Source: Pandoraea capi
GTDB taxonomy: Bacteria; Pseudomonadota; Gammaproteobacteria; Burkholderiales; Burkholderiaceae
Direction of reading: 5' to 3'
NCBI RefSeq assembly: GCF_902459735.1
Contig: NZ_CABPRV010000005.1
Span: 248,001 to 312,000 of the forward strand
DNA length: 64,000 bases
Positions 1-7,211 of this stretch are shown here, piece after piece. The stretch's first letter is position 1. Every line of letters begins with the position of its first letter. Position numbers and translations under genes: made by a program. Under the pieces are notes generated by a model. That model was given only the letters and a program-made list of their open reading frames with translations. It was not told the DNA's origin and did no database searches.

Positions 1-605
1 TCGCGCTGGCTGCGGCAGTGGCTGCCGTCGCCGGAACGTGTCAGGCGCAAGACCTTTGGCTCGTGAGCGGTGAGCTCGCCGGCACGCACGCCACCGTCGA
101 AAGCGGCGTGGCTGTGGGGGTATCGGGCGCACTGGGCGTGAATCAGGCCGCCGGTGTGAACAACGCTCAGGCCAACAGCGCGCTCATTGCCAATGGCGGC
201 AGTGTGACGACCGGCATGTCGAGCACGAATCAACAGGCACTCGTCACGACGACGACGGGCGCCGCGAGCGCCGCAATTCAGGGCAACGCATTTTCAGGCA
301 CCTCGGGGCTGACGCAAGTCAACCAGGCGAGCGGTGCCGGCAATCTTCAACGCAACGCGACCGTCATTGTGACTGGCGATGCGTCTGGAGTGGCGAGCGT
401 ATCGGATACGGCACTATCCGCTGCGATCTCCAAGGGTGGCCCGGCTGGCCACCACAACCTCAACGATCAGTTCCGCACGGCGTCGATTTCCAGTGACGCC
501 TTCCGTGGAGCCAGTGGAGTGTTGCAGGTGAACCAGTCGGCTGGGATAGGCAATGTAACCGCAAATGTTTTTGTGCTCCGTCCCCCGGCGGGCACATCTT
601 TTTAA
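1..605 (+). CDS. Fap-type amyloid subunit-like secreted protein (5' end outside window)
   Basis: The open frame runs in from the window edge; the first visible residues (ALAAAVAAVAGTCQAQ) look like the end of a signal peptide, so the true start lies upstream and the GTG at 18 is internal. The mature part is rich in Gly, Ala, Asn, Gln and Ser and carries three copies of a motif of the form VNQxxGxxNxxxN (nt 138-179, 315-356, 526-567), for example GVNQAAGVNNAQANS. This resembles the imperfect repeats of Pseudomonas FapB/FapC, the nucleator and main subunit of functional amyloid in biofilms. It sits 30 bp upstream of a larger protein with the same kind of repeat and is followed by C39 peptidase and FapF-like genes, which supports a fibre-subunit role, probably the smaller FapB-like one. 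A generic secreted adhesin is the alternative. Homology is inferred from motif and context only. Confidence 0.65.
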   Translation, partial: ALAAAVAAVAGTCQAQDLWLVSGELAGTHATVESGVAVGVSGALGVNQAAGVNNAQANSALIANGGSVTTGMSSTNQQALVTTTTGAASAAIQGNAFSGTSGLTQVNQASGAGNLQRNATVIVTGDASGVASVSDTALSAAISKGGPAGHHNLNDQFRTASISSDAFRGASGVLQVNQSAGIGNVTANVFVLRPPAGTSF

Positions 606-635
606 CTGGGTAACTCTCTCGTCAAGGAGATGGTC

Positions 636-2015
636 ATGAAAACGAAAGCAATTGCAGCGGCTGCACTGCTGGTAGCAACGGGTACCGCCATGGCGTCGCC
701 CCATCACCAGCAATATAGCTTCTCGTTCATCGGCAACGAGACCAACGTTCTGAACCTGGTCGGTATTTTCGGTCTGATCGGGATTCGCGGCTGCGTCACG
801 GTGGATAACACCGGCAACGCCGTCGTGCAGAACAACCAGAAGGTCGACGTGCATCACGTGAACCTGACGGGCCCGCTGCTCGGCTCCTATGTCACGGGGC
901 ATGTGACGACGGGCGTCAATTCGAAGACCACCACGGTCTCGAACACGGGCGGCGCGTATCTGATCGGCGGCGCAACCACCACGTCGTATAACAACACGAC
1001 GTCGTGGGTGAATGCCGAGGCCAACGGCCACCTGAACACCAGCCAGTCGTTCCAGGCCGGTGCCGGGTATGTCGCAGGCCAGTCGAGCTCCGGTTCGGGC
1101 GGCTTCGTGACCGGTGGCGGGTATCAGTATTCCAACGTGGCAGCAGCCGGCGGCATCATCGGTGGCGGCATCATCCCGCTGCCGGGTGGCCTCGCACTGT
1201 ATGGCGGCTACATCGTTGGCAATGCCGGTGCCGGTCAAGGTTCCGCCTGGGGTGGCTACGCTTACGGCCAGCAGTCGCAAGCGGCCGGAGGCTTCCTCGC
1301 CGGTGGCTTCCTGAACACGCAGAAGAGCTTCGATGCCGCATTCCATGGTCTGTTCAACGCAGGTCAGGCTTCGGTCTCGAGCGAGTCGATCGCGGCGGGC
1401 GCACTGTGGGGCTTCTCGAACACCTACACGAAGGCCACCACGTGGCAGAAGGGCGCGCTCACGCTCCACGTCAATACGGCAACGTATCAGACGATGGGCG
1501 CAACGCTCGGCAACGGCGCGCTGGCTAACGCCAACGGCAACGTCGGTGTGAACGTGGCAGCAGGTGCCGATAACGCTCAGGCCAACAACGTCGCCATCGC
1601 CTCGCTCAACGCGCAGCCGGTGTATGCGTCGGCCCAGGTGTTCTCGAACCAGTCCTCGCAAGGCTCGGCCAAGATCTCGCAGTTCATGGTCAACGCCAGC
1701 GTGGGTGACGGTGCACTGGCAGGGGCGACCGGCAACGTCGGCGTGAACGTGGCTTCGGGTGTCGGCAACGTGCAGGGCAACAACCTGTCGGCGGCTGTCT
1801 CGCAAGGCGCGCATGGCTGGTACAAGGGCGGTGCTGCCAACTCGACGGCACAAACCGACCAGGTCGCAGGCATGAAGGCCTCGGGTGACTTCGTCGCCAA
1901 TGCAGCACTTGGCAACGGTGCCCTGCAATGGGCCAGCGGCAACGTGGGTGTGAACGTGGCAGCCGGTATCGGCAACGTTCAGGCCAACAGCCTCGCCATC
2001 TCGGCAATCAAGTGA
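636..2015 (+). CDS. fapC: FapC-like functional amyloid subunit with three repeats
   Basis: Predicted secreted protein of 459 residues with a signal peptide (MKTKAIAAAALLVATGTAMA, cleavage after A20). The ATG at 636 is chosen over the one at 630 because AAGGAG at 624-629 then has a 6-nt spacing. The C-terminal third holds three repeats beginning near residues 292, 357 and 426, each G-[ND]-G-A-L-x(4)-GNVGVNVA-[AS]-G-x(2)-N-x-Q-x-N, separated by about 65-69 residues. Residues 130-250 are a Gly/Ala/Tyr-rich segment (repeated GGY, GGG, AGG). Repeats plus linkers match the architecture of Pseudomonas FapC, the major amyloid fibre protein. Only one cysteine is apparent (GIRGCVT), so the C-terminal Cys-x-x-Cys reported for Pseudomonas Fap subunits is absent. 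A perfect terminator follows the stop, so this gene is probably expressed above those downstream. Confidence 0.7.
   Translation: MKTKAIAAAALLVATGTAMASPHHQQYSFSFIGNETNVLNLVGIFGLIGIRGCVTVDNTGNAVVQNNQKVDVHHVNLTGPLLGSYVTGHVTTGVNSKTTTVSNTGGAYLIGGATTTSYNNTTSWVNAEANGHLNTSQSFQAGAGYVAGQSSSGSGGFVTGGGYQYSNVAAAGGIIGGGIIPLPGGLALYGGYIVGNAGAGQGSAWGGYAYGQQSQAAGGFLAGGFLNTQKSFDAAFHGLFNAGQASVSSESIAAGALWGFSNTYTKATTWQKGALTLHVNTATYQTMGATLGNGALANANGNVGVNVAAGADNAQANNVAIASLNAQPVYASAQVFSNQSSQGSAKISQFMVNASVGDGALAGATGNVGVNVASGVGNVQGNNLSAAVSQGAHGWYKGGAANSTAQTDQVAGMKASGDFVANAALGNGALQWASGNVGVNVAAGIGNVQANSLAISAIK
1509..2012 (+). repeat. Three imperfect amyloid repeats inside the fapC-like gene
   Basis: Units start at about nt 1509, 1704 and 1911 and share the core GNVGVNVA[AS]G..N.Q.N. 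The nucleotide copies around the core (for example aacgtcggtgtgaacgtggc) are near-identical, suggesting tandem duplication or homogenisation of a roughly 65-70-codon unit. Confidence 0.75.
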
Positions 2016-2023
2016 TGTACCTG

Positions 2024-2054
2024 ACCGGTCCGGGGAATCCCGGACCGGTTTTTT
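2024..2054 (+). terminator. Intercistronic rho-independent terminator (fapC-like / fapD-like)
   Basis: ACCGGTCCGGG (2024-2034) and CCCGGACCGGT (2039-2049) form a perfect 11-bp GC-rich stem with a GAAT loop, followed by six T (2049-2054). It lies entirely in the 52-bp gap between the amyloid gene stop and the start of the downstream peptidase, so partial read-through would set subunit over peptidase ratio. Confidence 0.85.
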
Positions 2055-2067
2055 CATGAGGTGTGTC

Positions 2068-2778
2068 ATGAGCGATACGCGTCGTGCCGTCGTAAGGATC
2101 GCTACGGTTTGCGCTCTGGCGTGCGCAAGCGTGGCCGGGCACGCGCAGTATGCATCGGTGAACCTGGAGTCTTCGATCGGTGTACCGGCGGTCAAGAAGA
2201 TGCGCTCGTTCAAGTCGATGCACTACGTGAATCTGGTCCAGCAGGAATACGACTTCAGTTGTGGGTCCGCAGCGCTCTCGACGCTGCTGCGATACGGCTA
2301 CGGGATCAACATTCCCGAGACGGAAATGATTCAGCGAATGATGGCCTTCTCCAATCCGGACACGGTCATCAAGAACGGCTTCTCGATGCTCGACATGAAG
2401 AAATTCGTGGAGACGCTGGGACTCGAGGGGCGAGGTTTCAAAGTCGATGTCAGTGCGCTCTACGACCTGAAGATCCCGGTCATTGCGCTCATCGACGTCA
2501 ATGGATATCAGCACTTCGTGGTCGTAAAGGCGGCGAAGGACGGTCGGGTGTTCGTCTCCGATCCGGCGCTGGGCAATCGCATCATCGAGCAGGCCGATTT
2601 TGCCAAGCAGTGGAATGGCTTGGTGCTGGCGGTCATCGGCAAGCCGTTTCTGGAGGATTCACCGCTGCTCAAAGGCAATGAATCCCTGGCAGCCAAGTTG
2701 CGCGATGGCGCGCTGGCGACCGGGACGTCACCGACCCCGATGGTGGACTTCGGCATCATCCGGGCGGATCTGTTTTGA
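2068..2778 (+). CDS. fapD: Stand-alone C39 family cysteine peptidase (FapD-like)
   Basis: About 236 residues with an N-terminal hydrophobic leader ending near GHAQ, so probably periplasmic. The C39 signature is complete: catalytic Cys65 in QEYDFSCGSAALST, His149 in GYQHFVVVKA and Asp165 in VSDPALGNR (numbering from ATG 2068, preferred to ATG 2056 because GAGGTG precedes it). There is no ABC transporter membrane or ATPase domain, unlike bacteriocin exporters; a free C39 peptidase beside amyloid subunits is the hallmark of FapD, needed for Fap export and maturation. It follows the fapC-like gene after a terminator hairpin and is 12 bp upstream of the next secreted protein. A peptidase for another secreted substrate is possible, but the neighbours argue for Fap processing. 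Confidence 0.8.
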   Translation: MSDTRRAVVRIATVCALACASVAGHAQYASVNLESSIGVPAVKKMRSFKSMHYVNLVQQEYDFSCGSAALSTLLRYGYGINIPETEMIQRMMAFSNPDTVIKNGFSMLDMKKFVETLGLEGRGFKVDVSALYDLKIPVIALIDVNGYQHFVVVKAAKDGRVFVSDPALGNRIIEQADFAKQWNGLVLAVIGKPFLEDSPLLKGNESLAAKLRDGALATGTSPTPMVDFGIIRADLF

Positions 2779-2790
2779 GACCAGACCATC

Positions 2791-3540
2791 ATGAATCGAT
2801 ATGTCCCGATGTTGGCCATCCCGCTGTTCGCAAGCGCCGTGCCGGCATTTGCGTCGAGTGTGGTGCCCGAGAGCTGGACGCCTGTAAGCGATGAAGTCCT
2901 CTCGCATGCGACCGGCAAATACGCACAACAGAACATGATCACGGGCTTTCAGCTCGTCATGCAATCGCAGTGGCAGATGCCGACCGGGGCGAGCCTGATG
3001 GCGACCGGTGTGCTCGGCGTGACTAACGGTCAGGTCCAGACCGGTAGCTCGACGGCGATCATCCCCGGTGTCGTGAATGCGACGGCGCCCACGACGCAAT
3101 CGGTTACCGGTGGCGCCAACGTGCTGATGAACGGCGTCGCACAGATCACGCAGGTTGCAGGCGACGCAAACAACGCCATGAACAAAGCCATCATCCAGTA
3201 CGGCCCGGGCATATCGCTCGCGCTGCTGGTGCCGGTGAGCGGAAGCAGTACCAGCAGCTCGAACACCACGGTGGGCAATCTGAGCGCCAGCGTGGCGATC
3301 TCGTCGGCCGGCATGCAACTCGCGCTCAACACGCCGAACGGCAACCTCGGGCAGAGCATCGCCGGTGGTGCGGGCGGCGCGATGAACCAGATCATGCAGG
3401 TCGTGCAAGTCGCAGGCAACGCGCAACAGGTGATGAACACGTTGCAACTGAACTTGCAGACGGGCGCGCTCACGTCGGCAGGGCTGCGTCAGCTCGGTGT
3501 GCAGAACGCGATGGCGAACATGATCGCCGTGCGCCATTGA
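2791..3540 (+). CDS. Secreted protein with Fap-like motif pair (possible FapE counterpart)
   Basis: 249 residues with a signal peptide (MNRYVPMLAIPLFASAVPAFA). Not recognised as a named family. The mature protein is low in charge and rich in Ala, Asn, Gln, Ser, Thr and Met, and contains two related segments, ITQVAGDANNAMNKAII and VVQVAGNAQQVMNTLQL, that echo the N-x-A-x-G-x-x-N-x-x-x-N pattern of the upstream subunits but with Met in place of some small residues. No cysteine is visible. Its position between a FapD-like peptidase and a FapF-like porin is that of FapE, a minor extracellular component in Pseudomonas. A fibre-associated role is inferred; direct FapE homology is not demonstrated. 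Confidence 0.6.
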   Translation: MNRYVPMLAIPLFASAVPAFASSVVPESWTPVSDEVLSHATGKYAQQNMITGFQLVMQSQWQMPTGASLMATGVLGVTNGQVQTGSSTAIIPGVVNATAPTTQSVTGGANVLMNGVAQITQVAGDANNAMNKAIIQYGPGISLALLVPVSGSSTSSSNTTVGNLSASVAISSAGMQLALNTPNGNLGQSIAGGAGGAMNQIMQVVQVAGNAQQVMNTLQLNLQTGALTSAGLRQLGVQNAMANMIAVRH

Positions 3541-3864
3541 CGTTCAGACACGCGAGGTCACGACAGTCGTTGCCGTGGCCTCGGTGAAGGCAGTGATCGC
3601 AGTGGCAAGGGTAGTGACGTCGCCGGACTGTCGTGCATGAACGGTCCGGCTTCGGCCGCAACGTCCGACAGGACGCCATGACAACAAGACGTGGGGCGCC
3701 GCCGCAGAGCACTCGCGGCGTACAAGAAGGTGATGTCGGCAGAGCCCGGTCCGGGTTTCGCACGCATCACCCCGCAGTCGAGCAGCAAGGACAACCGTTG
3801 TTGGCAATACGTGTTTGTTGGATTGCGCGCGGACGCCCGTCCGCTTTTTCACCCGGGGGGGATC
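3541..3864 (+). other. 324-bp gap upstream of the FapF-like gene
   Basis: No convincing gene. It holds an imperfect hairpin CGAGGTCACG/CGTGGCCTCG (3553-3562 with 3574-3583) just after the preceding stop, with no T tract, and a terminator-like hairpin at its end (3829-3849). The frame of the FapF-like gene stays open upstream to 3691 but encodes an unconvincing Arg/Ala-rich stretch with no signal peptide, so it is treated as untranslated. Confidence 0.5.
3829..3849 (+). terminator. Terminator-like hairpin just before the FapF-like start
   Basis: GCGGAC (3829-3834) and GTCCGC (3839-3844) form a 6-bp stem with a GCCC loop followed by TTTTT (3845-3849). It is short but has the right layout, 15 nt before the start codon, repeating the arrangement upstream of the C39 peptidase. 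It may attenuate transcription into the outer-membrane gene. Confidence 0.5.
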
Positions 3865-5196
3865 ATGAACACTCACCGCTTTTTTCCCGTTGCCGCTATT
3901 CCGTTGGGGGTACTGCTTTTCACGCTATCGGCCCAGGCTCAGGAGCATACGAACCCATCGCCGGACAACCGTATCCAGATGTTGATGGATATGGTTGACC
4001 GGCAGCAGCGGGAAATTTCTTCTCTCAAGCAGCGCCTCACGGATATCGAGATGGCGCAACGCGGGCGCGGTCTGACCGCATGGGATACCGCGCAGATCGC
4101 GCAAGTCTCGCCAGGCGACGGCTCTGCCGCCGGCTCGGCAGGCACACCGGGCGGCGGCGCTGCCGGGGCTGCCGGGCCGACCTCGGCCACGCCGATCGGC
4201 GAGACGCAGCAAATGCAGAAGAGCGAGACCGAATCGCAGCGCACGCCGGCCGAAGAAGCCGTGGTGCAGGCGCAGCACGCCCCGCTGTTCGACCGCAAGC
4301 TCACCATCGACGCCGGTATCAGCTACAGCTACTACGATCGCCGTCAATTGGTGCTGAGCGGTTTTCTCGCGCTCGATGCCATCTTCCTCGGTCAGTTGAA
4401 CCTCGGCCAGACCAAGGCCAACGTGTGGACGTTCGACGTCAATACGCGTTACGGGATCACCGACCGGTTGAGCGTGTCGTTCGACGTGCCGTACCTGTAT
4501 CGCAACTCGGACTTCATTTCCGGGGGCGTAGGCGGTGCGGCGTCGTCGATCAGCGACATCAGCAAGAACTCCGCGAATATCGGCGACGTGAACGCGTCGA
4601 TCTACTACCAGCTCGTCAAGGAAAATGCGAACTGGCCCGATATCGTGGCGTCGTTGCGCGTGACGGCGCCGACCGGCACGTCGCCGTTCGGCATCAAGCT
4701 CGGCACGCCCGACCCGAGCAACAACAACCTGACCACCCCGTCGCGTCTGCCCACAGGGAACGGCATCTGGGCAATTACGGCGGGCCTGTCGTTCCTGCGG
4801 ACTTACGATCCGATCGTGTTGTTCGCGAACGTAGCCTACACGTACAACGTGGCGCGCTCGTTTGACGACATTTCGACCATCGAAGGCACCACGTCCCCTG
4901 CGAAGGTCAAGCTGGGCGATATCGTCCAGGTCGGCGCGGGGATGGCATTGGCGCTCAACGACAAGACGGCGCTGTCGATCTCGTATTCGACCGCGATTTC
5001 GCGGGCGACCAAGACGGCGTCGCCGGGCGCGGGCTGGACGACGGTGGCGGGCAGTACGACCAACGCGGCGTCGCTCAACTTCGGCATCAACTACGCCATC
5101 AACAAGCATTGGACCGTGAATGGGTACGTCAACGCCGGCATGTCGCCGGATGCACCGAACTATGTGATCGGTGTCCGCTTCCCGTACACGTTCTGA
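3865..5196 (+). CDS. fapF: Outer-membrane beta-barrel with N-terminal coiled coil (FapF-like)
   Basis: 443 residues from ATG 3865, chosen because it gives a clean signal peptide (ends LSAQAQ) behind a purine-rich GGGGGGGA. Residues 34-65 (MLMDMVDRQQREISSLKQRL) are a heptad-type coiled coil; residues 75-130 are a Gly/Ala/Pro/Gln linker; from about residue 146 the protein alternates hydrophobic and polar residues as in transmembrane beta strands and ends GVRFPYTF with the C-terminal Phe expected by the BAM machinery. Pseudomonas FapF has this layout: a trimerising coiled coil, a plug and a barrel through which amyloid subunits leave the cell. Cluster position supports the same role here. It also resembles phenol-degradation meta-pathway porins, the likely automatic annotation. 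Confidence 0.7.
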   Translation: MNTHRFFPVAAIPLGVLLFTLSAQAQEHTNPSPDNRIQMLMDMVDRQQREISSLKQRLTDIEMAQRGRGLTAWDTAQIAQVSPGDGSAAGSAGTPGGGAAGAAGPTSATPIGETQQMQKSETESQRTPAEEAVVQAQHAPLFDRKLTIDAGISYSYYDRRQLVLSGFLALDAIFLGQLNLGQTKANVWTFDVNTRYGITDRLSVSFDVPYLYRNSDFISGGVGGAASSISDISKNSANIGDVNASIYYQLVKENANWPDIVASLRVTAPTGTSPFGIKLGTPDPSNNNLTTPSRLPTGNGIWAITAGLSFLRTYDPIVLFANVAYTYNVARSFDDISTIEGTTSPAKVKLGDIVQVGAGMALALNDKTALSISYSTAISRATKTASPGAGWTTVAGSTTNAASLNFGINYAINKHWTVNGYVNAGMSPDAPNYVIGVRFPYTF

Positions 5197-5406
5197 ACGT
5201 AGCGAAAGCTGTCAACGGCGCTCGCCTCTCATCCGTAGGGGCGGCGCCTTTCAGTTCCGTCAGCAGGAACGGACGCGCGAGTGTTCTGCGTGCATCCGAC
5301 GTCGGTGCGCACAGGTTTTGGTGTTCTGAATGGGTAACGATGTGACCGAAGGGGCAGTGGGACTGCCGGGCGTTGGCGTTTGTCGCTGCGCTCGGTGGTG
5401 ATTCGG

Positions 5407-5877
5407 TTAGCGTGCGGGCCCGGCGTGCATGCGCGTGACGACAGCGCCGGCATTCGCCTTGAAGCTCGTCGCCATCATGGTCGCTGGCGCCTGTTGCACT
5501 TGCGGCATCGGCTGTGCCGCCGAGACGGCAACGATGGTGCGCGGCTGCGCTGAGGGCGGCAATGACCCTTGCGCCGGCTTAGGCGACGGGGCCGGCGGGA
5601 TCACTTCGTCCCACAAGCGAACGTTGTTGGCGGTGCTGATCGTTGTTGAATGGGCCGGCGCGAGGGCCGCAGGCGCGGCATTGCCGATACTGGTGACGAG
5701 GCTGCGTTGCAGGTTGGCGGCGTGCGTGCTGGCAAGCAGTGCATCGCTGACGGCTACCGGAACGGCGCCGCCAATGCCGCCAAGGCCATTGACATCGGCT
5801 TGTGCAGTATTCGCGATGCACGCAGCGGCAACACAAAATATCGCCCTGCGCGTCGTGCTGACGGTGATCTTGAACAT
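5407..5877 (-). CDS. Small secreted Ala/Pro-rich protein of unknown function
   Basis: 156 residues on the opposite strand, convergent with the FapF-like gene. A strong signal peptide (ends ANTAQA) is followed by a Gly-rich stretch, an Ala-rich helix-prone segment and a Pro/Ser/Gln/Ala-rich tail; no domain is recognised. The start ATG at 5877 is preceded on its strand by a G-rich stretch (plus-strand cccccccggg at about 5884-5893). Lying between the amyloid cluster and its probable regulator, it could be a periplasmic helper or a fibre-associated protein. FapA, a small periplasmic chaperone, is the obvious missing Fap component in this window, but no specific similarity to FapA was seen. Confidence 0.55.
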   Translation of the reverse strand: MFKITVSTTRRAIFCVAAACIANTAQADVNGLGGIGGAVPVAVSDALLASTHAANLQRSLVTSIGNAAPAALAPAHSTTISTANNVRLWDEVIPPAPSPKPAQGSLPPSAQPRTIVAVSAAQPMPQVQQAPATMMATSFKANAGAVVTRMHAGPAR

Positions 5878-6269
5878 GGCCTGCCCCCCCGGGCTCCGTG
5901 TGCTGTCCTCACAGACTTTTTGTATTCTATTGCGCGATTCGAGAAAGGAAAGGGAAAAAGTAATAGCGGAATCTCCGAAAATTGAGTAAATAATTTACGC
6001 AGATTGCGGTTTGTCGCGCTCAGGCAACAAGCACAGGCATTCGTGACGGGCGGACTCGCCGTTGCGCGGGCTTCACGCATAAACTGCCTTGAAAGCAAGG
6101 CGACGCCTTATGCGTAAAGTATGGCGAGAACTGGAGGGTTTCTTCGGTTTTTGTCCGGGTGAGATGCGACGTGCATGTCACCGGCATATCAATAAGGCCA
6201 AAGGCGCGGTAAGCATGACAAAAATGGGGCGGCGGCGCGGGGGTGCCGACCGGAATATCAGGGGAAATC
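5878..6269. other. 392-bp divergent intergenic region with a long inverted repeat
   Basis: It separates the leftward secreted-protein gene from the rightward LuxR gene and is much more AT-rich (5920-6000) than its surroundings. On the minus strand TAGAAT (plus 5925-5930) is a possible -10 for the small secreted protein, with no good -35. The inverted repeat at 6071-6118 is listed separately. No gene is seen. Confidence 0.45.
6071..6118. repeat. 48-bp imperfect inverted repeat
   Basis: Outer arms CTTCACGCATAA (6071-6082) and TTATGCGTAAAG (6107-6118) match at 11 of 12 positions; inner arms GCCTTG (6086-6091) and CAAGGC (6096-6101) form a stem with an AAAG loop. It could be a regulator operator or a structured RNA element upstream of the LuxR gene. 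There is no T tract, so a terminator is unlikely. Confidence 0.6.
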
Positions 6270-6995
6270 ATGCGTGTGCTGGTCGTAGGTGAGGCTGCCA
6301 CCTGGCTGAGCGGCCTGCAAATCGCATTGCAAACCGATGCGAACGTGACACCACCGGTCTTGCGGCACGTGGAGCATGTGACCACGCAGGACTGGGTCTG
6401 GCTGCGCGAGTTGCCGTCGCGTCGCGCGCTGGTGCTCGATGAGTCTGTCGCGCGGACGCCGGCGGTCGACACGCTGTGCGCGATTGCCGCCGAATGCGTG
6501 CCGCCTGTGCCCGTCGTCGTCGTAGGCGATGCGGGTTTTCCCGACGAGATCATTCGGTGGTTGCAGGCTGGCGTGGCCGCCTGCCTGCCGTGGCCCAATT
6601 CCGTCGCGCGTGTTCGCTCCGTGTTCGATCTGGCATTCTCGGGCGGTCGTTTCGTGCCGGAAGAGGCGCTCTCAACGCTGCTGGTGCTCTGGCGGCAAGA
6701 GGCGCTGGGCGACGCATTGCCGCTATCTCGCCTGCCGGTGTTTCCGCTTGGGGGCGACAAGGCGACGCAGCTTGCTGAATCGGCGCTGCTCGGCATCTCT
6801 CAACGGCAATATGAAATTCTGGCGCTCCTCTCACGCGGGCTGTCCATCAAGACGATCTGCCAGCAACTGGTGATCTCCGAGGGCACGGCGAAGACCCATG
6901 TGTCTGCGCTGTACCGGCGACTCGGCGCGCGCAATCGCGGTGAGGCAATTTATATTGCAGCGCAGCGCGGTGCGCGCCATCTGTTCGAGACCTGA
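6270..6995 (+). CDS. LuxR/NarL-type transcriptional regulator with degenerate receiver
   Basis: 241 residues from ATG 6270, preceded by AGGGGA. Residues 1-130 have the alternating beta/alpha pattern of a response-regulator receiver, with a possible Asp57 (RALVLDESV), but the N-terminal acidic pair is replaced by V-V-G-E and the conserved Lys by Trp108 (ACLPWPNS), so normal phosphorylation is doubtful. Residues 175-231 are a canonical GerE/LuxR helix-turn-helix (SQRQYEILALLSRGLSIKTI, then SEGTAKTHVSALYRRLG). It lies at the edge of the Fap-like cluster with no histidine kinase beside it, and the next operon is functionally unrelated, so control of the amyloid genes or of the adjacent secreted protein is the best guess. 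DNA binding is well supported; the target is inference. Confidence 0.8.
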   Translation: MRVLVVGEAATWLSGLQIALQTDANVTPPVLRHVEHVTTQDWVWLRELPSRRALVLDESVARTPAVDTLCAIAAECVPPVPVVVVGDAGFPDEIIRWLQAGVAACLPWPNSVARVRSVFDLAFSGGRFVPEEALSTLLVLWRQEALGDALPLSRLPVFPLGGDKATQLAESALLGISQRQYEILALLSRGLSIKTICQQLVISEGTAKTHVSALYRRLGARNRGEAIYIAAQRGARHLFET

Positions 6996-7211
6996 GAAGG
7001 TCTCGTCCGGGCTCGGTTCGGTTAGTGGATATCGGATATTGCGACAAACCGGCTCGGACGATTCCGGATTTCCCCTGAGTTTGTTGGCCGATCCCCGCTG
7101 TCGAATTACTATACGAACTTCATTTGCCAACTATTTGCACGGGCGCCGCCGACCGGCAGCGTCTCGAGCGCCGACCGTGATGCGTGTCGGCCAGGCTCAG
7201 GAGTCCCAGCG

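Noticed and set aside
3691-3864. N-terminal extension of the FapF-like frame to ATG 3691
   Set aside because: The added residues are Arg/Ala-rich and would bury the signal peptide; the region also contains a terminator-like hairpin.
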